A stretch of 7,165 nucleotides of DNA from Akkermansiaceae bacterium UBA1506. GTDB lineage: Bacteria > Verrucomicrobiota > Verrucomicrobiia > Verrucomicrobiales > DEV007. Positions 1 to 4,781 of the stretch are shown piece after piece. The notes under the pieces were generated by a model. That model saw only the letters and a program-made list of their open reading frames with translations, was not told the DNA's origin and searched no databases. The DNA lies in NCBI GenBank assembly GCA_002323995.1, contig DCQY01000027.1, positions 85,450 through 92,614 on the forward strand. Direction: 5' to 3'. Every line of letters begins with the position of its first letter. Positions within the stretch are counted from its first letter, which is position 1. The translations under genes were made by a program, and so were the position numbers.

Positions 1-1680
1 GCTCAAAATCGCCCCCTAGAGCGCGCTGAGAGAGAACGAAAAAAAATCTTAGGTGATGACTCTTTCGGGCACGGTAAAGATTCAGTCATTGATCAGAGGG
101 AGAATGAACCAGCGGGAGATAGCTCACCGCTTGGAGTCAGTTTTGTTTCTATCGAGCTGATTTCGCATCAGGACAAGGCGACGATAAGTGCGGAACCGAG
201 TGGAGAGGGTGTATTAATAGATCCGAGACTGCCAGCCCCCGTGGGGATGCAGGCCGCTTTGAAACCATACCTTGGCAGGGAGGTTTCAATGGCGCTGCTT
301 GGAGAATTAGGCAAAGACATCGTGATTGCGTGGAGGGAGAGTGATTACCCGCTTGTTGATGTGTATTTTCCCGAACAGAACATTACCCAAGGGCGTATTC
401 AGGTTGTTGTTCGCGAAGCGGTTCTGGGTAATCGGAGCGTTAGTGGGGCAGTTCTCACTGGGGAAGATTACATTCTGCAACAGTTTCAGTTGCAAGCGGG
501 AGACCGGGTGAATAGTCGTAGGGTAGAAGCTGATCTCGATTGGTTAAATGAAAACCCTGTTCGTGAGGTAAGGGTTGTTTACGAAAAGGGCGAAAAAGAT
601 GGAACGACTGACCTTGGCTTAGAAGTTGAGGAGCGAAAGCAAGTCACATCCTACGCTGGATTTGCCAATACCGGATTAAATTCCACGGGAGAAAATGAGT
701 TCTCGTTTGGGTTTAATATTGGCAATCCGTTAGGACTTGAGCACGCTTTTGGCTACAACTTTGGGGCGGATGAAGATTTTAAATTTCTGCAGGCTCACTC
801 GGTGTTTTACCAGGCGTTTCTGCCGTGGCGGCACACCTTACGTTTTACCGGGGCGCATGTTAGCAGTGAGGCGCGCAACCAGGGGGACCTGGGGGTTAGG
901 GGGTTAAGTAAGCAAATGACAACAGCTTATCGGATCCCCCTGGGGCGTCCTGAATTCAGCCGCTCTTGGAAGCATTACTTCACCCTAGCTTTCGACTACA
1001 AGTCGACCGATACCGACTTGATTTTTGGAGGGGATAACCTCTTCAATACTGAACTTCAAGTAGGGCAATTTCGAGGGAGCTATGAGTTCGGCGTTCCCGA
1101 TAGTCATGGGTTCACCCGTGTGACTCTAGGAGTCGTTGGTTCTCCCGGCGGCATGTTTGGGGAAAACAAAGACAATAACTTTATGATGGCCCGCACCGGA
1201 TCGACATCAGATTACTGGTATGGTTTCGGGGAGTTTGAGCGGACTATTAGTCTCCCCCGCGATTACTTGTTGAGACTTCGGGCATCCGGCAAGGCAACAA
1301 CTCACCGACTCGCTTCGACTGAGCAAATTTTGGGGGGTGGGTATGCGACCGTTCGGGGCTTCGACGAAAGTATTATCCGGGGTGATTCCGGGTTTCTAGG
1401 GACTGCAGAATTGGTTTCCCCGCCGCTCGATCTCTTCGAAACGCTCGACGATACGTTCCGCTTTTTCGCGTTTATTGATACTGCGGCTTTTGATATCACT
1501 AACCCACTCCCCGGCGAATCAAGTCCGGCCCTGACAGGCGCGGGTTTCGGCGTGACTTGCCGATTGGGAGACTCTGGATTTGCCCGGGCTTCCTACGGCT
1601 GGGCCCTCTCTGATTATGGGGTCAGCCCCTCGCTAGTAGATCCGGGGAAGTTCCACTTCGGGCTCAGCGTGACCTACTAG
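1..1680 (+). CDS. TpsB/ShlB/FhaC-type outer-membrane transporter, 5'-truncated by window edge
   Basis: The frame is open from base 1 to the TAG at 1678-1680 (559 visible residues), so the gene starts upstream of the window. Residues 1-45 are charged and low in complexity. About 46-133 fit a ShlB-type POTRA domain, with the family-like run PLVDVYFPEQNITQGRIQVV at roughly 118-137. About 138-205 look like a second POTRA domain, and about 210-559 are a beta-barrel rich in alternating aromatic and small residues. VRGF (bases 1351-1362, residues 451-454) matches the conserved loop-6 motif of the Omp85/TpsB superfamily, and the chain ends in an aromatic residue (SVTY), as expected for a BAM-recognised beta-signal. 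By family, such proteins export a TpsA exoprotein across the outer membrane. No TpsA partner lies downstream, so it would have to be upstream or elsewhere. A GTG at 241 is open in frame but would cut the first POTRA in half, so I do not take it as the start. The family is well supported; the cargo is unknown. Confidence 0.88.
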   Translation, partial: AQNRPLERAERERKKILGDDSFGHGKDSVIDQRENEPAGDSSPLGVSFVSIELISHQDKATISAEPSGEGVLIDPRLPAPVGMQAALKPYLGREVSMALLGELGKDIVIAWRESDYPLVDVYFPEQNITQGRIQVVVREAVLGNRSVSGAVLTGEDYILQQFQLQAGDRVNSRRVEADLDWLNENPVREVRVVYEKGEKDGTTDLGLEVEERKQVTSYAGFANTGLNSTGENEFSFGFNIGNPLGLEHAFGYNFGADEDFKFLQAHSVFYQAFLPWRHTLRFTGAHVSSEARNQGDLGVRGLSKQMTTAYRIPLGRPEFSRSWKHYFTLAFDYKSTDTDLIFGGDNLFNTELQVGQFRGSYEFGVPDSHGFTRVTLGVVGSPGGMFGENKDNNFMMARTGSTSDYWYGFGEFERTISLPRDYLLRLRASGKATTHRLASTEQILGGGYATVRGFDESIIRGDSGFLGTAELVSPPLDLFETLDDTFRFFAFIDTAAFDITNPLPGESSPALTGAGFGVTCRLGDSGFARASYGWALSDYGVSPSLVDPGKFHFGLSVTY

Positions 1681-1706
1681 ATAGGTTTGGTTGGGATTGT
1701 TTGGTA

Positions 1707-2279
1707 TCAGTTGACTGGCTTTCCATCGAGAATCTTCTCCAGGTTTTCGACTGCTACCTCTGGATTGAGATAGAATCCGTTGTAGTCAACCTTTCCCTGT
1801 TGATTAACGATAACCCACCACGGGGTCCCTCCCGTCCTGTAGGCTGCATTTACAGAATAGAAACCCGGCGTTTTTGCTAGGTGACCGAAGGGTATTTTGA
1901 GACCGAAGTTTTCCGCCGATGACTGGATTTTCGACTCGGTATTGTCCAAAAAATCCTCAAAAGGTGTTTGGATCGCGAGGAAGGCAATTTTTTCAGTATC
2001 GCCAAACTTATCCACCAATATTTTTAAGGTCGGGAACGCCCGCTTTTGGCATGCTTCGCAAGTATTCTGAAAGAGCAGCATGACGACGGTTTTGCCTCTG
2101 TAGTCTGAGATATCAAGAGTTTCTCTGTCTTCTGGGAGCTGGATCCAGCTTTTGACACCAAGAGGAGGAGCCTCCAGCCCCTGTATACCGCTCTGGACCT
2201 GCTCATTGCCTAGAGCATTAAGTCCAGGGGCGAATGTCGCGGTCAAAACCAGACAAAAAATTAGCGAGCAGAATCTCAT
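1707..2279 (-). CDS. exported TlpA-like thioredoxin-fold protein (redoxin)
   Basis: A 190-residue protein. Residues 1 to about 22 form a Sec-type signal peptide: Arg3, then a hydrophobic core ending near NALG. The thioredoxin fold follows, with a beta-strand VVMLLF at 65-70, the redox motif Cys74-Glu-Ala-Cys77 and a TlpA-style helix after it. The Gly-Gly-Thr-Pro stretch at 150-153 supplies the cis-proline loop, followed by WWVIVNQQGKV, the usual strand-turn-strand. By family it would reduce or oxidise thiols in the periplasm. Unlike most TlpA proteins, the first cysteine is preceded by Asn-Thr rather than Trp, and no proline lies between the cysteines, so its redox potential may differ. The ATG at 2279 gives a clean signal peptide; no good Shine-Dalgarno sequence precedes it (an AGGA lies about 17 bases away). 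It is convergent with the transporter (26-bp gap) and divergent from the DUF1080 gene. Its specific partner is unknown. Confidence 0.87.
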   Translation of the reverse strand: MRFCSLIFCLVLTATFAPGLNALGNEQVQSGIQGLEAPPLGVKSWIQLPEDRETLDISDYRGKTVVMLLFQNTCEACQKRAFPTLKILVDKFGDTEKIAFLAIQTPFEDFLDNTESKIQSSAENFGLKIPFGHLAKTPGFYSVNAAYRTGGTPWWVIVNQQGKVDYNGFYLNPEVAVENLEKILDGKPVN

Positions 2280-2310
2280 TGGTCGGAAGTGATGGGTCCT
2301 TGTGGAAAAA

Positions 2311-2341
2311 TTGACACAATATCGCTAGCTTGCGATTGAAT
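2311..2341 (+). promoter_or_regulatory. candidate promoter of the DUF1080 gene
   Basis: A perfect sigma-70 -35 hexamer TTGACA lies at 2311-2316 in the 85-bp divergent region. The best -10 is only TTGAAT at 2336-2341 (4 of 6, with a long 19-base spacer). The site is 24 bases before the ATG at 2365. The strong -35 and weak -10 would suit an activated promoter. No equally good promoter was seen for the divergent gene on the minus strand. Confidence 0.35.
2321..2336. promoter_or_regulatory. inverted repeat inside the candidate promoter spacer (possible operator)
   Basis: ATCGC (2321-2325) and GCGAT (2332-2336) are exact inverted arms separated by 6 bases, between the TTGACA and the -10 candidate in the divergent region. 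An operator here could affect both the redoxin and DUF1080 genes. Five-base arms can arise by chance, so this is only a candidate. Confidence 0.25.
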
Positions 2342-2364
2342 TTTTCCTTCTTATCTTCAGCGCT

Positions 2365-3012
2365 ATGAAAAGTTCACTAATTCTTTGCTTGTTAATTGTG
2401 TCTCTGGTTAGAACGATCCCCGCCAATGATCCTGAGAAAAAAAACACGGGATTCCAGACTATTTTCGATGGCTCGAATCTTTCGAAGTTGGAGACCGAAG
2501 GGAATTGGGTCATCGAGAAGGACGGCTCACTCTATTTACAGCCTCGGGAGGGGGAAAAGGGCTGGAAGCGTTACCACCACTACATCTGGCTTAAGGATAG
2601 CTATGAGAATTTTGTCTGTGAATTTGATTACAAACATCTCCCCGGTGGAAATTCTGGATTCTATTTCCGTGTGGCTGACAAAACCGATCCGGTTTCAAGT
2701 GGATTTGAGGTGCAGATTAAGGACTCAGAAAATCTGAATGACGGCGAAATGGGGCCACATGACCTTGGCGGTGTCATCAAAACCAAGGGGGCAACGTCGA
2801 ACCCGGGAAAGCCTGCAGGAGAATGGAACCACATGAAGGTGACGATGAAGGGAAACCATCTCACCGTTGAGTTGAACGGCACCACTATCCAAGATTTTGA
2901 CCTCGCCGAGGCCAAGCCGGAAGACAAGGATTTGGCCAAGGAGGGTTTCATTACGATTCAGGATCACGGAATTCCCTTCTGGGTAAGAAATATCCGGGTG
3001 AAGCGCCTTTGA
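2365..3012 (+). CDS. exported DUF1080 / 3-keto-disaccharide hydrolase-domain protein
   Basis: A 215-residue protein made of a signal peptide and one concanavalin-like beta-sandwich domain of the DUF1080 family (3-keto-disaccharide hydrolase). The signal peptide is residues 1-20, with Lys2, a hydrophobic core and likely cleavage after Ile-Pro-Ala. Family landmarks are IFDGSNLSKL (33-42), the GGNSGFYFR block (94-102), GFEVQI (113-118), HDLGG (132-136), the GEWNHMKV strand (152-159), the ELNG turn (169-172) and the C-terminal IQDHGIPFWVRNIRVKRL (198-215). The length is that of a stand-alone DUF1080 domain. Family members act on 3-keto-glycosides, in the oxidise-then-eliminate route of glycoside breakdown found in Bacteroidota and PVC bacteria; the substrate cannot be read from this sequence. 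No 3-dehydrogenase or sugar transporter gene lies beside it here. It starts at ATG 2365 without a Shine-Dalgarno sequence and is probably transcribed alone or with rsfS after a 90-bp gap. Confidence 0.9.
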   Translation: MKSSLILCLLIVSLVRTIPANDPEKKNTGFQTIFDGSNLSKLETEGNWVIEKDGSLYLQPREGEKGWKRYHHYIWLKDSYENFVCEFDYKHLPGGNSGFYFRVADKTDPVSSGFEVQIKDSENLNDGEMGPHDLGGVIKTKGATSNPGKPAGEWNHMKVTMKGNHLTVELNGTTIQDFDLAEAKPEDKDLAKEGFITIQDHGIPFWVRNIRVKRL

Positions 3013-3050
3013 AATCTGAATTTAAAGATCAGGTTCGTTTGAATTTGGGC

Positions 3051-3067
3051 GTTGCGATTTTCGCAAT
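3051..3067 (+). repeat. small perfect hairpin upstream of rsfS
   Basis: TTGCGA (3052-3057), a TTT loop and TCGCAA (3061-3066) form a 6-bp perfect stem, with a possible G-U pair at 3051/3067. It lies between the DUF1080 stop (3012) and the rsfS start (3103). There is no U-run after it, so it does not look like a standard intrinsic terminator. It could be a weak terminator, an operator dyad or an RNA-stabilising stem. Confidence 0.45.
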
Positions 3068-3102
3068 CGTCGACACCTTATGAATCTTAATTCAAAACTA
3101 TT

Positions 3103-3474
3103 GTGCCCGACTCACTCACACTAGCAACCGCCTGCGCCAAGTACGCGAACGAAATCCAGGCCGAGGGGATAGAAGTCCTCGATCTCCGCGGCATATCTTC
3201 ATTGGCTGATTTCTTTGTCATTTGTTCGGCAACATCGCTGCCCCACCTCAAGGCTGTCAGCCGCGACGTCCGTCACAACACCGAAGAGGAAACCGGGGAG
3301 GGGCCGCGTTCGTCTGAGGGTGAGGCGTCCAGCCAATGGTTGGTCCTCGACTATGTAGACGTGGTGGTTCACATATTTCACGAGGAGAAGCGCGACTTCT
3401 ATGCCTTAGAGGATCTCTGGTCAGACGCTCCCAGAGTGGAATTAGAATTCCTTTCGGAAAACGCTTCGAATTGA
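3103..3474 (+). CDS. rsfS: ribosomal silencing factor RsfS (RsfA/Iojap family)
   Basis: A 123-residue protein matching the RsfS/Iojap family over its whole length. Landmarks are the ADFFVI segment (35-40), the EGE turn (72-74), Trp79, the LDYVDVVVHIF strand (82-92) and the RDFYALEDLW tail motif (97-106). The family binds ribosomal protein uL14 (L14) on the 50S subunit and blocks joining with 30S, lowering translation in stationary phase or starvation; it acts in the cytoplasm. GTG at 3103 is the only ordinary start between the in-frame stop TAA at 3088-3090 and the conserved core. An ATG at 3080 is in another frame and soon terminates. No Shine-Dalgarno sequence is visible. It lies 3 bp upstream of cinA, so the two are almost certainly co-transcribed. 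The length is normal for the family and nothing is missing. Confidence 0.93.
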   Translation: MPDSLTLATACAKYANEIQAEGIEVLDLRGISSLADFFVICSATSLPHLKAVSRDVRHNTEEETGEGPRSSEGEASSQWLVLDYVDVVVHIFHEEKRDFYALEDLWSDAPRVELEFLSENASN

Positions 3475-3477
3475 GGC

Positions 3478-4716
3478 ATGAGGATTGAGGTGATCAATAC
3501 GGGCACCGAGCTTCTTCTTGGCAAGGTAGTTAATACTCATATTAGCTATTTCGGGCAGGAATTATTCAAGCTTGGACTGCGAATACAACGGCAGTTAACC
3601 ATCCCTGACGGCGAAGATATCAAAGACGCACTGATAAGTGCTTTTCCTCGATCGGATGTCATTTTAATAACGGGAGGTCTCGGTCCGACGAGTGACGATG
3701 TAACCCGCGATGTGGTCGCCGGGTTGTTGGGGCTGAGATTAGATCTGAGAGAAGAAGTGCTTGAGCAGGTCAATGCCTTTTTCGAAGTTAGAGGCTTGGT
3801 TCCGAATCAATCAAACGATCGCCAGGCTATGGTTCCTGACGGGGCTGAGGTGCTGGTCAATCCCCACGGGACTGCCCCGGGACTTTATCTCCCAGCTGGG
3901 GATAGCTCGCCCCATCTTTTTCTATTGCCCGGTCCACCGCGTGAACTTAAGCCGATGTTCAAGGACCTCGTTTTTCCTCGTATCGCTGATTTGAGAGAAG
4001 ATGGTAAGCCTCCCGGAGTGTGGCATAATTTTCGGATTTATGGCGTTGGAGAGTCCTCCATAGCGGGCGAATTAGACCCACTATTCGAGACAGATGAAAG
4101 CGTAGAGCTCGGCTATTGTGCTCGGCTTGGTGAAGTCGATGTGAGGCTGATCGGCGAGTCTGATGCCGTCGAGAAAGCAGCCGAAAAGGTCAGGAGTAAA
4201 TACCGCGAAAACATTGTCGCTGAATCGGAAGAACCGATGGAGAAGGTCTTAGTCGATTTGCTGACAGAGCGTGGCGAGACCATTGCAACGGCAGAAAGTT
4301 GCACCGGAGGTGAAATCGCCAGCACGATTACCAATGTGCCAGGGTCTAGCAAGGTTCTGCTTTCGGGTTTTGTTACCTATTCCAATGAAGCAAAAGCCTC
4401 CGTGCTTGGTGTGGATCCAGAATTAATCAGAGAACACGGGGCGGTAAGTGGCCCAGTAGTTGAGCAAATGGCCGAGGGATGTCTGCAAGTTAGCGGAGCC
4501 GATTATGCCGTAGCCGTCAGTGGGATCGCCGGCCCAGGAGGCGGATCCGAGGAAAAGCCGGTTGGGACCTTCTATCTGGGGATTGCAGGTCAGAGCTGCG
4601 ATACCTTTGTGAAGCGTTATTTTAGCCCTAACGATCGCAAGAGTTTCAAGTTGAGAACGACCCGTCTCGCAATGGATTTAATACGCCGAAGGTTGCTCGG
4701 GTTCCCGCTCGATTAA
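3478..4716 (+). CDS. cinA: CinA: nicotinamide-nucleotide amidase / ADP-ribose pyrophosphatase-type two-domain protein
   Basis: A 412-residue protein with the full CinA layout. The N-terminal MoCF/COG1058 domain (1 to about 170) carries VINTGTELLLG (5-15), GGLGPTSDD (66-74), GTAPG (131-135) and LLPGPPRE (149-156). A linker domain spans about 180-245. The C-terminal PncC domain (255 to about 405) carries TAESCTGG (271-278, nucleophile Ser274), FVTYSNEAK (298-306) and SGIAGPGGG (348-356). By family, the C-terminal domain deamidates nicotinamide mononucleotide to nicotinic acid mononucleotide for NAD salvage, while the N-terminal domain hydrolyses ADP-ribose or related nucleotides. Both sets of motifs are intact, so a bifunctional enzyme is likely. 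The name comes from competence-induced genes, and a DNA-uptake role is not implied here. The ATG at 3478 follows the rsfS stop by 3 bp; a GAGG sits only one base from the ATG, so translation may be coupled to rsfS termination. Confidence 0.95.
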   Translation: MRIEVINTGTELLLGKVVNTHISYFGQELFKLGLRIQRQLTIPDGEDIKDALISAFPRSDVILITGGLGPTSDDVTRDVVAGLLGLRLDLREEVLEQVNAFFEVRGLVPNQSNDRQAMVPDGAEVLVNPHGTAPGLYLPAGDSSPHLFLLPGPPRELKPMFKDLVFPRIADLREDGKPPGVWHNFRIYGVGESSIAGELDPLFETDESVELGYCARLGEVDVRLIGESDAVEKAAEKVRSKYRENIVAESEEPMEKVLVDLLTERGETIATAESCTGGEIASTITNVPGSSKVLLSGFVTYSNEAKASVLGVDPELIREHGAVSGPVVEQMAEGCLQVSGADYAVAVSGIAGPGGGSEEKPVGTFYLGIAGQSCDTFVKRYFSPNDRKSFKLRTTRLAMDLIRRRLLGFPLD

Positions 4717-4731
4717 ATTTGTAAGGGCGTG

Positions 4732-4737
4732 TATTAT
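4732..4737 (+). promoter_or_regulatory. candidate -10 element upstream of the anchored Ig/ASH gene
   Basis: TATTAT matches the -10 consensus in 5 of 6 positions, in the 65-bp gap after cinA and 44 bases before the ATG at 4782. No convincing -35 hexamer lies 16-18 bases upstream. The gene could instead be read through from rsfS-cinA. Confidence 0.22.
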
Positions 4738-4751
4738 ATGCGGCGTGATGT

Positions 4752-4763
4752 CCCCAAACGGGG
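4752..4763 (+). other. short GC hairpin in the cinA to Ig/ASH gene gap
   Basis: CCCC (4752-4755), loop AAAC and GGGG (4760-4763) form a 4-bp all-GC stem followed by TTCTTC. The stem is too short and the T-tract too broken to call a terminator with confidence. It lies just upstream of the AGG that may serve as ribosome binding site for the gene at 4782, so it might affect translation start. Confidence 0.25.
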
Positions 4764-4781
4764 TTCTTCAGGCAGTTGGAT

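Noticed and set aside
241..243. GTG as the start of the transporter gene
   Set aside because: The frame is open all the way to base 1, and residues upstream of 241 belong to the first POTRA domain, so starting here would split it.
326..511. Short open frames on both strands inside the transporter gene
   Set aside because: They overlap the POTRA coding region, which is strongly supported, and their translations show no recognisable features.
1681..1706. Bidirectional terminator between the transporter and redoxin genes
   Set aside because: The 26 bp hold GT-rich sequence but no inverted repeat able to form a stable stem.
2661..2967. Minus-strand open frames of 80-96 codons inside the DUF1080 gene
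   Set aside because: They lie opposite a clearly recognised family and show no family features of their own.
4752..4763. Intrinsic terminator after cinA
   Set aside because: The stem is only 4 bp and the following T-run is interrupted (TTCTTC), so I list it only as a weak hairpin.
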